In this document: positions 54,380 to 63,053 of the stretch, piece after piece
How positions within the stretch are numbered: the first letter of the stretch is position 1
Layout of the letters: each line of letters opens with the position of its first letter
Assembly: GCF_002210105.1 (NCBI RefSeq)
Contig: NZ_AQQU01000001.1
Location: forward strand, 1,276,501 to 1,340,500
Origin: Oceanicola sp. 22II-s10i
GTDB taxonomy: Bacteria > Pseudomonadota > Alphaproteobacteria > Rhodobacterales > Rhodobacteraceae
DNA: 64,000 bases
Reading direction: 5' to 3'
The notes under the pieces: model-generated
What the model was told of the DNA's origin: nothing
Database searches by the model: none
Seen by the model: the letters and a program-made list of their open reading frames with translations, nothing else
Program-made: the position numbers and the translations under genes

Positions 54380-54408
54380 TTGATCCGCCAGCCCTTCCCC
54401 CCTATACG
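54380..54408 (+). promoter_or_regulatory. Candidate housekeeping promoter of rpmI-rplT
   Basis: TTGATC at 54380-54385, a 17-bp spacer, and TATACG at 54403-54408, a good sigma-70-type arrangement. The start would be near 54415, leaving a ~72-nt leader before rpmI. The leader could hold an L20-binding control site, but no clear structure was identified. Confidence 0.5.
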
Positions 54409-54486
54409 GCGCACTCCAACCGCGCGGCCGGCCGATGTGGCATGCCGAGTCGCGCGCAATTCGACCGCACCCGGAAGGAGACGGAA

Positions 54487-54687
54487 ATGCCCAAGATGAA
54501 GACGAAATCGAGCTGCAAGAAGCGGTTCAAGGTGACGGCCTCCGGCCGCATCAAGGTGGCGCAGGCCGGCAAGCGCCACGGCATGATCAAGCGGACGAAC
54601 AAGTTCATCCGCAATGCTCGCGGCACCACCGTTCTGTCCAAGGCTGATGAACAGATCATCAAGCCGATGATGCCCTACGCGCGCTGA
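54487..54687 (+). CDS. rpmI: 50S ribosomal protein L35
   Basis: A 66-residue basic ribosomal protein: [20 protein letters not shown], then [20 protein letters not shown], ending KPMMPYAR. The ATG at 54487 has AAGGAGA upstream. The longer frame from 54232 runs through the repeats and is rejected. It lies 12 bp before rplT. The usual upstream gene infC is absent. Confidence 0.97.
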   Translation: MPKMKTKSSCKKRFKVTASGRIKVAQAGKRHGMIKRTNKFIRNARGTTVLSKADEQIIKPMMPYAR

Positions 54688-54699
54688 GGAGGATAGAAG

Positions 54700-55065
54700 A
54701 TGCCCCGAGTTAAAGGCGGAACCACCACGCACGCCCGTCACAAGAAGGTCCTGGATCAGGCCAAAGGCTATTACGGCCGCCGGTCCACCACCTTCAAGGT
54801 CGCCAAGCAGGCGGTCGACAAGGCGAACCAGTACGCCACCCGCGACCGCAAGGTCCGCAAGCGGAACTTCCGCGCTCTGTGGATCCAGCGGATCAACGCG
54901 GCCGTCCGCGCCCATGACGAGGCGCTGACCTATTCGCGTTTCATCAACGGTCTGGCGCTGGCCGGGATCGAGGTGGACCGCAAGGTGCTCGCCGATCTGG
55001 CCGTGCACGAGCCCGCAGCGTTTGGCGCGATCGTCGATCAGGCGAAAGCCGCGCTGCCCGCCTGA
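54700..55065 (+). CDS. rplT: 50S ribosomal protein L20
   Basis: A 121-residue, 23S rRNA-binding assembly protein. [40 protein letters not shown] and [20 protein letters not shown] are family signatures. GAGGA precedes the ATG. In other bacteria L20 represses its own operon; the short rpmI leader could be the site. A strong terminator follows. Confidence 0.98.
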   Translation: MPRVKGGTTTHARHKKVLDQAKGYYGRRSTTFKVAKQAVDKANQYATRDRKVRKRNFRALWIQRINAAVRAHDEALTYSRFINGLALAGIEVDRKVLADLAVHEPAAFGAIVDQAKAALPA

Positions 55066-55089
55066 TCCGTTCAGGCTCCGAGTTACGGA

Positions 55090-55117
55090 AAGGGCCGCCC
55101 GGCTGGGCGGCCCTTTT
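55090..55117 (+). terminator. Intrinsic terminator of rpmI-rplT
   Basis: AAGGGCCGCCC-GGCT-GGGCGGCCCTT is an 11-bp perfect stem with a 4-nt loop followed by TT (CCCTTTT in all). Its A-rich start makes it bidirectional, so it can also serve the convergent gene ending at 55157. Confidence 0.8.
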
Positions 55118-55156
55118 CGCGTTCAACTAGGTTCCATCATGCGCACCTTTTCCCCC

Positions 55157-55429
55157 TCAGTTCCTGAGCGATCCCGGACAGCCCCGGCGCGCCCGCGGCT
55201 TGCCGAGGTGGTGCGGGTTGATGATCAGGTGCCAGGTGGGTCGGAACCCCGGCGCCTGCGCGCGGCGGTAGGTGCAGCCGTCATCGGTCGTGAAATAGGG
55301 CGTGGTGACCGAGTCGGGCGGCGGGGTGTAGCCCTCCTTGCCCCGCATCGAGACCGCCTGCGCGGTCTGGAGTGCGGTTGCGGGTGTGGCGGCCAGCAGG
55401 GCGAGCCCAAGGACGGTCTGGCGGATCAT
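55157..55429 (-). CDS. Small secreted protein of unknown function
   Basis: A 90-residue protein. A signal peptide (MIRQTVLGLALLAATPATAL) is followed by a short mature region with TTDDGCTYRRAQAPGFRPTW and HLIINPHHLGKPRARRGCPG; two Cys could pair. GGAGG lies 7 nt upstream of the ATG, supporting translation. I do not recognise a family. Its neighbour upstream is another exported protein on the same strand. Confidence 0.7.
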   Translation of the reverse strand: MIRQTVLGLALLAATPATALQTAQAVSMRGKEGYTPPPDSVTTPYFTTDDGCTYRRAQAPGFRPTWHLIINPHHLGKPRARRGCPGSLRN

Positions 55430-55534
55430 GTCGTAACCTCCGGATATGTTCGGGGGTCACAGACACTCCGGCGCGGTCATGGTTCGGGCACCCCGATGGC
55501 CGGAGCGCGACCTTTGCCTTGGATTGAACCGATC

Positions 55535-56122
55535 TCAGGACCCGCGCAGCCGTGCGCCGAGTTCCACGATCCGCTCGATATAGGTCGTTCCGATGCAGAC
55601 CTGATCCGTCCCGCAGGCGTCCCGCTCGCCCCGCAGCCAGCGCATCTGCTCGCGGTCGCTGTCCGCGGCCTTGGTCTGCCCGTAGACGGCCCCGAGCGCG
55701 GCGTCCATGTCGGCCAGGCGCGGTGTGGCGCAGATCGTCGTCTCGGTCGGGTTCAGCCGCCCGTCGCACCATGGCCGCAGCATTGCGTTCCGCGGCGGTT
55801 CCGATTCCGCCCGGCCTCCGTCTCCGTCTCCGATGTCCAGATAGGCGATCCGGTCGCGATAGGCCCGCTCGATGCACCGCGCATCCGTTCCGCAGGCATC
55901 CCGCCGCGCCAGCCAGCGCTGCTGCGACAGGCTGGCACCGGCATAGCCGCTTCCCTCGCGGGTGTAGAGCCGGGTCATCCGCCGGTCGAGCCGGGACAGA
56001 ACCGGGTCGTCGCAGATCACCGCCTCGGTCGCCGTCAGCCCGCCGGTGCCGCACCACGCCTGCGCCTGTGCGGCGGCGGGCAGGCTCAGGACAAGGGCGG
56101 CGGCGGCGAAAAGATGTCTCAT
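55535..56122 (-). CDS. Exported protein with two LprI/DUF1311-like repeats
   Basis: A 195-residue protein. The signal peptide MRHLFAAAALVLSLPAAAQA is followed by two copies of a Cys-rich unit related to the lysozyme-inhibitor LprI N-terminal domain (DUF1311). Copy 1 has WCGTGGLTATEAVICDDPVL and RRDACGTDARCIERAYRDRI. Copy 2 has WCDGRLNPTETTICATPRLA and ERDACGTDQVCIGTTYIERI. Four Cys per unit suggest disulfides. The ATG at 56122 begins the signal peptide; the frame opens 20 codons earlier. Lysozyme inhibition is possible but only inferred. Confidence 0.82.
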   Translation of the reverse strand: MRHLFAAAALVLSLPAAAQAQAWCGTGGLTATEAVICDDPVLSRLDRRMTRLYTREGSGYAGASLSQQRWLARRDACGTDARCIERAYRDRIAYLDIGDGDGGRAESEPPRNAMLRPWCDGRLNPTETTICATPRLADMDAALGAVYGQTKAADSDREQMRWLRGERDACGTDQVCIGTTYIERIVELGARLRGS

Positions 56123-56273
56123 GCCGGTACAATCCCCGGCCCCCGCCATATGTTCCCGGCCGCGCCGCCCTGCAGGCGGCAACCGGCCACCCCCCGTTCC
56201 ACCCCCCGTGCAGCTTGCGCTGCGGCCCGTCTGCCGCTAGCTAGGCCGCGCGACCGCGATCCCGGAGGATTGG

Positions 56274-57338
56274 ATGCAAGAACTGCGTGACAAGTACATT
56301 CACGCGATCGCCTCGGCCACGGACGAGGCGGCGCTTGAGGAGCTGCGCCTCGCCGCCGTCGGCAAGAAGGGCGAGATCAGCCTGAAGATGCGCGAGCTGG
56401 GCAAGATGACCCCCGAGGAACGCCAGACGGCGGGCCCCGCGCTGAACGCGCTCAAGGACGAGATCAACTCGGCGCTGGCCGCCAAGAAGACCGCGCTGTC
56501 CGACGCCGCGCTGGACGAGAGGCTGCAGGCCGAGTGGCTGGACGTCACGCTGCCCGGCCGCGACCGGCGGCAGGGCACGATCCACCCGGTCAGCCAGGTC
56601 TGGGAGGAATGCACGGCGATCTTCGCGGACATGGGCTTCGCCGTCGCCGAGGGCCCGCAGGTCGAGGACGACTGGTACAACTTCGACGCGCTGAACATCC
56701 CCGGCCACCACCCCGCGCGGGCCGAGATGGACACGTTCTATATCCACCGCGCCGAGGGCGACAACCGCCCGCCGCACGTACTGCGCACCCACACCTCGCC
56801 GGTGCAGATCCGCGCGATGCAGGCGCAGGGCGCGCCGATCCGCGTGATCGCGCCGGGCCGCGTCTACCGGTCGGACTTCGACCAGACGCACACGCCGATG
56901 TTCCACCAGATCGAGGGTCTGGCGATCGACCGCGACATCTCGATGGCCAACCTGAAATGGGTGCTGGAGGAGTTCTTCTCGGCCTATTTCGGCACCAAGG
57001 TCAAAACCCGCTTCCGCGCCTCGCATTTCCCCTTCACCGAACCCTCGGCCGAGGTCGATATCCAGTGTTCGTGGGAAGGCGGCACCGTGAAGGTGGGCGA
57101 GGGCGACGACTGGCTTGAAGTGCTTGGGTCGGGCATGGTCCATCCCAAGGTGCTGCAGGCCGGGAACGTCGATCCCGCCCAGTGGCAGGGCTTTGCCTTC
57201 GGCATGGGGATCGACCGGATCGCGATGCTGAAATACGGCATCCCCGACCTGCGGGCGTTCTTCGATTCCGACCTGAGGTGGCTCAGGCACTACGGCTTCT
57301 CGGCGCTGCAGGTGCCGACGCTGCGGGGTGGTATCTGA
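56274..57338 (+). CDS. pheS: Phenylalanyl-tRNA synthetase alpha subunit
   Basis: Catalytic subunit of the (alpha-beta)2 enzyme charging tRNA-Phe. It has 354 residues. An N-terminal coiled coil ([20 protein letters not shown] to ~residue 85) contacts tRNA. Class II motif 2 is [20 protein letters not shown], followed by [20 protein letters not shown] and, for motif 3, [25 protein letters not shown] lies 6 nt before the ATG. pheT is 856 bp further on, with two small genes between. Confidence 0.98.
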   Translation: MQELRDKYIHAIASATDEAALEELRLAAVGKKGEISLKMRELGKMTPEERQTAGPALNALKDEINSALAAKKTALSDAALDERLQAEWLDVTLPGRDRRQGTIHPVSQVWEECTAIFADMGFAVAEGPQVEDDWYNFDALNIPGHHPARAEMDTFYIHRAEGDNRPPHVLRTHTSPVQIRAMQAQGAPIRVIAPGRVYRSDFDQTHTPMFHQIEGLAIDRDISMANLKWVLEEFFSAYFGTKVKTRFRASHFPFTEPSAEVDIQCSWEGGTVKVGEGDDWLEVLGSGMVHPKVLQAGNVDPAQWQGFAFGMGIDRIAMLKYGIPDLRAFFDSDLRWLRHYGFSALQVPTLRGGI

Positions 57339-57342
57339 CATC

Positions 57343-57501
57343 ATGGTTTCCATGGCCGCATCCGATCCGCGCCTGACCAAGGGGCGTGACCGGCCGCGGG
57401 GGGGCGCAATCGCGCCCGCCCGGGGGGGCGGCCGGGCGCGGCCCGGGACGATGTCCCGGGCGGTGCATGATGCGGGATCGGCGCGAGGTGCGCGGCGATG
57501 A
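57343..57501 (+). CDS. Doubtful 52-codon Arg/Gly-rich ORF filling the pheS-ASCH gap
   Basis: ATG is 5 bp after the pheS stop and the TGA overlaps the next ATG (ATGA), so the frame exactly fills the gap. The product (MVSMAASDPRLTKGRDRPRG and onward) is Arg/Gly/Ala-rich, lacks any recognised domain, and no ribosome site precedes it. The DNA is dominated by hairpins and two runs of seven G (57398-57404, 57422-57428). More likely a non-coding, GC-structured spacer than a gene. Confidence 0.2.
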   Translation: MVSMAASDPRLTKGRDRPRGGAIAPARGGGRARPGTMSRAVHDAGSARGARR

Positions 57502-57902
57502 CCCCCGTCACCTTCACCTTCGGCGACAACGAGGCGCTGTGTAACGAGGTCCTCGCCCTCGTCAGGGCGGGCAAGAAGACCGTCACTTGCGCACCGCTTT
57601 CGGACTTCGGTCCGGGCAAGGACCCGATGCCGCAGGTCGGGCGGCAGGACATCGCGCTGGAATGGGACGGCACGCCCGCCGTGCAGATGGAAACCGTCGA
57701 GGTGCTGACCATGCCCTTTGACGAGGTGGGCGAAGACCTCGTCGCGCCGATGGCCGAATTCCGGGACCGCGACGACTTCCGCACCCAGTACCAGGCGTAT
57801 TTCGAGGCGCAGGGGAAGTGGTCGCCGAACCTGAAGCTGATGGTCGAACGGTTCCGCCTGATCCGCGATTTCGCCACCGATCCCGCAGAAAAGGAGACCT
57901 GA
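57498..57902 (+). CDS. ASCH domain protein
   Basis: A 134-residue protein of the ASCH superfamily, a PUA-like fold that can bind RNA or, in some members, hydrolyse modified cytidines. It opens TFGDNEALCNEVLALVRAGK and KTVTCAPLSDFG, then the ALEWDGTPAVQMETVEVLTM strand-rich core and VERFRLIRDFAT. It sits inside the pheS-pheT interval and next to the YrhK gene (1-bp gap). Confidence 0.82.
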   Translation: MTPVTFTFGDNEALCNEVLALVRAGKKTVTCAPLSDFGPGKDPMPQVGRQDIALEWDGTPAVQMETVEVLTMPFDEVGEDLVAPMAEFRDRDDFRTQYQAYFEAQGKWSPNLKLMVERFRLIRDFATDPAEKET

Positions 57903-57903
57903 C

Positions 57904-58185
57904 ATGGCCCTGTTCCGCCACGAGAACCGAGAGAAGTCCGAAGCCTCGCGTGCCATGTGGGCGCGTTACGAGATCGCCTACACCTGCGTCGATTTCGGCG
58001 CAGCCTTCGCGTTCGTCGTGGGCTCGGTCCTGTTCTTCTGGGCGTCGACGCAGATCCCGGCCACATGGCTCTTCCTGATCGGCTCCATCCTCTTCGCCGC
58101 GAAACCGACGATCCGTCTGGTGCGCGAGATCCACCTGTACCGCATGGGCGACACCGACGACCTCGCCCAGCGTCTTCACTCCTGA
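57904..58185 (+). CDS. YrhK-like small membrane protein
   Basis: A 93-residue protein with two membrane helices: YTCVDFGAAFAFVVGSVLFF and TWLFLIGSILFAAKPTIRLV. The polar ends and length match the YrhK domain family, whose function is unknown. The stop lies 9 bp before pheT, so it is co-transcribed with it. Confidence 0.8.
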   Translation: MALFRHENREKSEASRAMWARYEIAYTCVDFGAAFAFVVGSVLFFWASTQIPATWLFLIGSILFAAKPTIRLVREIHLYRMGDTDDLAQRLHS

Positions 58186-58194
58186 GGCCCGACG

Positions 58195-60594
58195 ATGAAA
58201 TTCACGCTCTCCTGGCTGAAAGACCACCTCGACACCACCGCCACGCTGGACGAGATCCTCGATACCCTGACCGACATCGGGCTCGAGGTCGAAGGGGTCG
58301 AGAACCCGGCTTCGAAACTCTCGACCTTCACGCTGGCGAAAGTGAAGCACGCCGAGCAGCATCCCGACGCCGACCGGCTGCGGGTCTGCACCGTGGAAAC
58401 CGACGAGGGCGACAAGCAGATCGTCTGCGGCGCGCCGAACGCGCGGGCGGGGATCACCGTCGTGCTCTGCAAGCCCGGCGACTACGTGCCCGGCATCGAC
58501 GTGACCCTGTCGATCGGCAAGATCCGCGGCGTCGAAAGCCACGGCATGATGGCGTCGGAGCGCGAGCTGGAACTGAGCGACGAGCACGACGGCATCATCG
58601 AACTGCCCTCGGGTGAGGTCGGCGAGAAATTCATCGACTGGCTGGCCGCGAACAAGCCGGAGAAGGTCGACCCGGTGATCGAGATTGCGATCACGCCGAA
58701 CCGTCCCGACGCGCTCGGCGTCCGCGGCATCGCCCGCGACCTCGCGGCGCGCGGCCTCGGAACGTTGAAGCCCGTGGACAAGGCGAAGATCGACGGGACA
58801 TTCCCCTGCCCGGTTTCCGTCACCATCGACGCGGATGCCGCCGATGGCTGCTACCTGTTCGCAGGGCGCCTGGTGAAAGGGGTCAAGAACGGCCCCAGCC
58901 CGCAATGGCTGCAGGACAAGCTGAAGGCGGTCGGACTGCGCCCGATCTCGGCGCTGGTGGATATCACCAACTTCTTCACCTACGACCGCAACCGCCCGCT
59001 GCACGTCTTCGACGCGGCCAAGGTCGCGGGCAACGCGCTGACCATCGCCAAGGCGAAGGGCGGCGAGGAACTGCTGGCGCTGGATGAAAAGACCTATACG
59101 ATCCCGGCGGGCGTGCTGATCATCTCGGACACCAAGGGCGTCGAGTCGATCGGCGGTATCATGGGCGGCGAGGAAACCGGCTGCACCGAAGAGACGACGG
59201 ACGTCTTCATCGAGGCCGCGTTCTGGGATTTCGTCCAGATCGCCCACGGCGGCCGCGCGCTACGCATCAACTCCGACGCGCGCTACCGCAACGAACGCGG
59301 GATCGACCCGGCCTACAACATGCAGGCGCTGGACGACGCGACGCGGATGGTCATGGACCTCTGCGGGGGCGAGCCGTCCGACGTTGTCGTCGCGGGCGCG
59401 GTCCCGGACGTCAGCCGCGCCTACCGGCTGGACACCGCCCGCTGCTCCTCGCTCGTCGGGATGGACATCCCGGCGGCCGACCAGCGCGCGACGCTGGAAC
59501 GGCTGGGCTTCGTGATGGAGGGCGACATGGCCCACGTCCCGTCGTGGCGCCCGGACGTGCTGGGCGAGGCTGACCTCGTGGAAGAAGTCGCGCGCATCGC
59601 CTCGCTCACCAAGCTTGAGCCCAAGCCGCTGGCCCGCACCCAGCCCGGCGTGCCAAAGCCGATCCTGACCCCGATCCAGCGGCGCGAGCAGGTCGCGCGG
59701 CGGACGGCGGCGGCGCTCGGCTACAACGAATGCGTCACTTACTCCTTCATCGACCAGAAATCGGCCACGCTGTTCGGCGGCGGGACCGAGGCGACGATGC
59801 TGGCGAACCCGATCTCGTCCGACATGAGCCACATGCGCCCAGACCTGCTGCCGGGTCTGCTGCAGGCCGCCGCGCGCAACCAGGCGCGGGGGATGGGCGA
59901 TCTGGCGCTGTTCGAAGTCGGCGCGGCATGGCACGGCGGCGAACCGGGCGAACAGCGCCTGTTCGTGGCGGGCCTGCTGGTCGGGCGGACCGGGCCCAAG
60001 GACGTCCACGGCGCGGCCCGCGCGGTCGATGTCTACGACGTCAAGGCGGATGCCGAGGCGATCCTGTCGGCCATCGGCGCGCCCGCCAAGGTGCAGATCC
60101 TGCGTAACGGCCCCGCATGGTGGCATCCGGGTCGGCACGGGCAGATCTGCCTTGGACCCAAGAAGGTGCTGGCCACTTTCGGCGAGGTGCATCCGAAGAT
60201 CCTGCGCGAGATGGATGTGAAGGGCCCAGCCGTGGCCTTCACCATCTGGCCCGAGGAGATCCCGCAGCCGCGCGCCACCTCCGCCTCGCGCGGGGCGCTG
60301 GCGATCAGCGACCTGCAGGCGGTGGAACGTGACTTCGCCTTCGTCGTCGATGCGCAGGTCGCCGCGCTCGATCTGGTGAACGCGGCCGCCGGTGCCGACA
60401 AGGCGCTGATCGCGGATGTGCGGGTGTTCGACGAATTCGTCGGCGGCTCTCTCGGTGAGGGCAAGAAATCCCTCGCCATCACCGTGCGCATCGAACCCAA
60501 GGACGCGACGCTGAAAGAGGCCGAGATCGAGGCGCTGTCGGCGAAGATCGTCGAGAAGGTGCAGAAGGCCACAGGCGGCACCCTGCGCGGCTGA
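58195..60594 (+). CDS. pheT: Phenylalanyl-tRNA synthetase beta subunit
   Basis: A 799-residue partner of PheS. An N-terminal tRNA-binding EMAP-like domain carries VEGVENPASKLSTFTLAKVK and QIVCGAPNARAGITVVLCKP. B3/B4 editing domain follows (ESIGGIMGGEETGCTEETTD and ALRINSDARYRNERGIDP), then B5 and a degenerate class II core. The C-terminal ferredoxin-fold anticodon-binding domain contains VERDFAFVVDAQVAALDLVN and GEGKKSLAITVRIEPKDATL. Confidence 0.98.
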   Translation: MKFTLSWLKDHLDTTATLDEILDTLTDIGLEVEGVENPASKLSTFTLAKVKHAEQHPDADRLRVCTVETDEGDKQIVCGAPNARAGITVVLCKPGDYVPGIDVTLSIGKIRGVESHGMMASERELELSDEHDGIIELPSGEVGEKFIDWLAANKPEKVDPVIEIAITPNRPDALGVRGIARDLAARGLGTLKPVDKAKIDGTFPCPVSVTIDADAADGCYLFAGRLVKGVKNGPSPQWLQDKLKAVGLRPISALVDITNFFTYDRNRPLHVFDAAKVAGNALTIAKAKGGEELLALDEKTYTIPAGVLIISDTKGVESIGGIMGGEETGCTEETTDVFIEAAFWDFVQIAHGGRALRINSDARYRNERGIDPAYNMQALDDATRMVMDLCGGEPSDVVVAGAVPDVSRAYRLDTARCSSLVGMDIPAADQRATLERLGFVMEGDMAHVPSWRPDVLGEADLVEEVARIASLTKLEPKPLARTQPGVPKPILTPIQRREQVARRTAAALGYNECVTYSFIDQKSATLFGGGTEATMLANPISSDMSHMRPDLLPGLLQAAARNQARGMGDLALFEVGAAWHGGEPGEQRLFVAGLLVGRTGPKDVHGAARAVDVYDVKADAEAILSAIGAPAKVQILRNGPAWWHPGRHGQICLGPKKVLATFGEVHPKILREMDVKGPAVAFTIWPEEIPQPRATSASRGALAISDLQAVERDFAFVVDAQVAALDLVNAAAGADKALIADVRVFDEFVGGSLGEGKKSLAITVRIEPKDATLKEAEIEALSAKIVEKVQKATGGTLRG

Positions 60595-60639
60595 CCCGAC
60601 GGGGGCCGCTCTTCCCGCCTCGCGGCGGGCCTCGCCGGT

Positions 60640-60661
60640 CCGGGCGCTATACGGCGCCCGG
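60640..60661. terminator. Hairpin between convergent pheT and the oxidoreductase gene
   Basis: CCGGGCGC-N6-GCGCCCGG is an 8-bp perfect stem with the minus-strand stop codon inside its left arm/loop junction. With CCCGC-N5-GGCGGG just before it (60615-60630), this could end transcription from both sides; no T run on either strand. Confidence 0.4.
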
Positions 60662-61768
60662 CACCTCTTGGCCCGTGACCAAATCCGCGCCGCGTCGGCC
60701 CAGTTCATCCGAACATTTCGCTCCGCGTCCGCAGCCTGCCGTGGCCACGGCAATGCGGCTGGACAGAGCGCGGATGATGGCGCGGTCGTCGGCGGAAAAG
60801 CTGGTCACGCAGGCCGCGGTGCGCCGCGGACCGCAGATCAGCCCCGGCATCCTGGCGCGGACCTTCGCTTCCAGAACCGCGCCGACCGCGTCATCCCCGC
60901 CGGACCGGAACCAGTCGCCGATCTCGGGGCCCGCGACGATGCGATCGACCGGATCGCCGCCCATCTTGAGATAGAACCGGCCGTCCGGGTAGCGGATCGG
61001 TGGCAGCAGGTAGGGATCGCTGCCGTCCGGGTCGAACCAGATCAGCGTGGGCATGGCGGACAACCGGTGCGCTTCTTCGTCCGGAACCGGTAGCAGGACG
61101 ACCGTGCGGGCATAGACGGTGGTCCCGACCGCGCCGCCGAGCATTGCGCCGGTGAAGGCGCCTGCGGCCACCAGCACGCGGTCGGCCCGCACGGTGCCGT
61201 CCTGCGTCGCGATGCGCACGCCGTTGCCGTCCTCGTCGATCCCCTGCGCCTCGCAGCGCAGGATGCGGGCCCCGGCGCGTTCCGCCGCGACCCCCTGTGC
61301 CGCGACGAGGCGGCGCGGGTTGATGTAACCGGCAGCGGTCGGCTCGAACAGCCCTTCGGCGCCCTGCGGGAAGCTGAACATCGGAAAGGTCTCGGCCAGC
61401 GTCCCATCGGTCAGGGTGCGGAAGGGGATGCCGTCGCGCTCCGCCCCCTCGGCGATCCGCTGCAACGGCGCGGCGCCCTGCATCCCGGCGATGAGCGAGC
61501 CGCACTCGGTAAAGAAGCGCACCCCGCTCTCGGCCTCGATTTCGGCGTAACGGGCGATCGAGGCGCGGCTGACCTCGGACCAGAAGGGCGTGGCGTCGAG
61601 GCTTCGGGTGATCCGCCCTTCGTCATAGTGGCTGCCGAAGGCACCGGAGTGGGCCGCCATGTCGGCAGGCTCGTCCGGACCGATCAGCGTCACCTCGTGC
61701 CCGGCGCGCGCCAGATGTCGCGCCGCCGCCGATCCGATCATCCCGCGCCCGACCACCGCGATATGCAT
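60647..61768 (-). CDS. FAD-dependent oxidoreductase (DAO / sarcosine-oxidase-like)
   Basis: A 373-residue flavoenzyme of the D-amino-acid oxidase superfamily. The dinucleotide-binding start is HIAVVGRGMIGSAAARHLAR. The GSHYDEGRITRSL segment is the usual FAD-contacting loop of MSOX-type oxidases. ADRVLVAAGAFTGAMLGGAV is the ATG motif region. AGCGRGAKCSDELGRRGADL near the end holds the Cys that in monomeric sarcosine oxidase binds FAD covalently. GGAGGC precedes the ATG. Last gene of a four-gene minus-strand operon. Substrate unknown. Confidence 0.87.
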   Translation of the reverse strand: MHIAVVGRGMIGSAAARHLARAGHEVTLIGPDEPADMAAHSGAFGSHYDEGRITRSLDATPFWSEVSRASIARYAEIEAESGVRFFTECGSLIAGMQGAAPLQRIAEGAERDGIPFRTLTDGTLAETFPMFSFPQGAEGLFEPTAAGYINPRRLVAAQGVAAERAGARILRCEAQGIDEDGNGVRIATQDGTVRADRVLVAAGAFTGAMLGGAVGTTVYARTVVLLPVPDEEAHRLSAMPTLIWFDPDGSDPYLLPPIRYPDGRFYLKMGGDPVDRIVAGPEIGDWFRSGGDDAVGAVLEAKVRARMPGLICGPRRTAACVTSFSADDRAIIRALSSRIAVATAGCGRGAKCSDELGRRGADLVTGQEVPGAV

Positions 61769-61801
61769 GTCGCCTCCCTCTTTCGTTCGGAGGCGACCCT
61801 G

Positions 61802-62707
61802 TCACGGACGCGTGGCGGTCGGAAGGGGGACCTTGACCGGGCGGTTCACCAGAATCACTCCAAGCACCGCCAGCGCGACACCGGCAAAGACCATGGGCCC
61901 CGGCCGTTCGCCCAGCACGAGGATCCCCAGCCCGACCCCCACCGCCTGCCGCAGGTAGGCCTGGCTGGCCACGCCGAGCGATCCGATCCGCTCCAGCAGG
62001 TGGAAATAGATCAGCAGCGCCAGACCGGTGCAGAAGAACGCCAGCACCGACCAGGCCCCGAGCGCGCGGGCCGAGGGTGTCAGCGTCCATGGCTGTTCAA
62101 AGGTCAGCGCGGCGGGCCAGAGCGTGACCGAAGCGCAGAGCATGGTGCCCGTCGCCACCGCCAGCGGATGCAGCCCCGCGAACCGCCGTCCCCAGATCGC
62201 CGCCAGCGCATAGATCATCGCCCCCGCCACGCAGGCGAGTTGTCCCAGCACCTGGTTCCCCAGACCCTGCAGTGCCGCCGGGCCGACAATCAGCACGACG
62301 CCCGACAGCCCGGCCAGCGTGCCCGCCAGATGGGCCGGCCGCGCGCCGCGCCCGCCCGCCGCGATCATGGTGAAGACGAAGACCCACAGCGGCGAGGTCG
62401 AGTTCAGCACCGTCGCCAGCGCCGATTCGACATGCCGCAGGCCCCATGCCAGCAACACCCACGCCGCGCTGGCGTTCAGGAAGGACTGCACCACCAGCGC
62501 CCCCCATATCCGCCCGCGCGGAAACCGCACGCCCTGCACGAGCATCACCGCAAAGAGCAGCGCCGCCCCGCCGGTGACGCGTCCCGCGACGAGGGTGAGG
62601 GGCGGGATTTCGGGCACCGAGACGCGCTGGAACAGGTAGCTGGAGCCCCAGAGGGTCGCCAGCACCAGCAGCAGCGCGTAGTCCCGCCGCCGTGTGTCAG
62701 CTGTCAT
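61802..62707 (-). CDS. DMT-superfamily transporter (EamA)
   Basis: A 301-residue inner-membrane exporter-like protein with about 10 membrane helices and two EamA repeats. Repeat 1 has LLLVLATLWGSSYLFQRVSV and LATVLNSTSPLWVFVFTMIA. Repeat 2 has VAGAMIYALAAIWGRRFAGL and SLGVASQAYLRQAVGVGLGI. It overlaps the upstream ABM gene by 11 bp and precedes the oxidoreductase by 33 bp. It may export the product or substrate of that enzyme; that is inferred from the operon only. Confidence 0.9.
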   Translation of the reverse strand: MTADTRRRDYALLLVLATLWGSSYLFQRVSVPEIPPLTLVAGRVTGGAALLFAVMLVQGVRFPRGRIWGALVVQSFLNASAAWVLLAWGLRHVESALATVLNSTSPLWVFVFTMIAAGGRGARPAHLAGTLAGLSGVVLIVGPAALQGLGNQVLGQLACVAGAMIYALAAIWGRRFAGLHPLAVATGTMLCASVTLWPAALTFEQPWTLTPSARALGAWSVLAFFCTGLALLIYFHLLERIGSLGVASQAYLRQAVGVGLGILVLGERPGPMVFAGVALAVLGVILVNRPVKVPLPTATRP

Positions 62708-63044
62708 GGATCGCCCTGCTGTCCTCGGGCGCCTCGGCGCGCTCGGTCATGCCGTAGTCGCGGATGACATGGGCGATGCGCAGACGGTAGTCCGAGAAGA
62801 TGCTCTTGCGCCCGGCCTCCTGCGCCGCGCGGTGTTCCTCGGTCCGCCGCCAGTTCGCCAGCGCCTCCTCGTCCTCGAAAAAGCTGATCGACAGCATCTT
62901 TTCGGGGTTTGTGATGCTCTGGAACCGCTCGACCGAGATGAAGCCCGGCATCTGTTCGACGACCGGGCGCAGCCCGGCGGCGCGGGCGAGGTAGGCGTCA
63001 CGCTTGCCCTCGGCGGGGGTGACTTCGAAAATGACGGCGATCAT
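62697..63044 (-). CDS. Antibiotic-biosynthesis monooxygenase (ABM) domain protein
   Basis: A 115-residue small protein with the dimeric ferredoxin-like ABM fold: MIAVIFEVTPAEGKRDAYLA, QMPGFISVERFQSITNPEKM, then LSISFFEDEEALANWRRTEE. Such proteins can be cofactorless oxygenases, haem-degrading enzymes, or of unknown role. GAGGAGG lies just before the ATG. Its gene overlaps the transporter gene. Confidence 0.85.
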   Translation of the reverse strand: MIAVIFEVTPAEGKRDAYLARAAGLRPVVEQMPGFISVERFQSITNPEKMLSISFFEDEEALANWRRTEEHRAAQEAGRKSIFSDYRLRIAHVIRDYGMTERAEAPEDSRAIHDS

Positions 63045-63053
63045 GGCTCCTCC

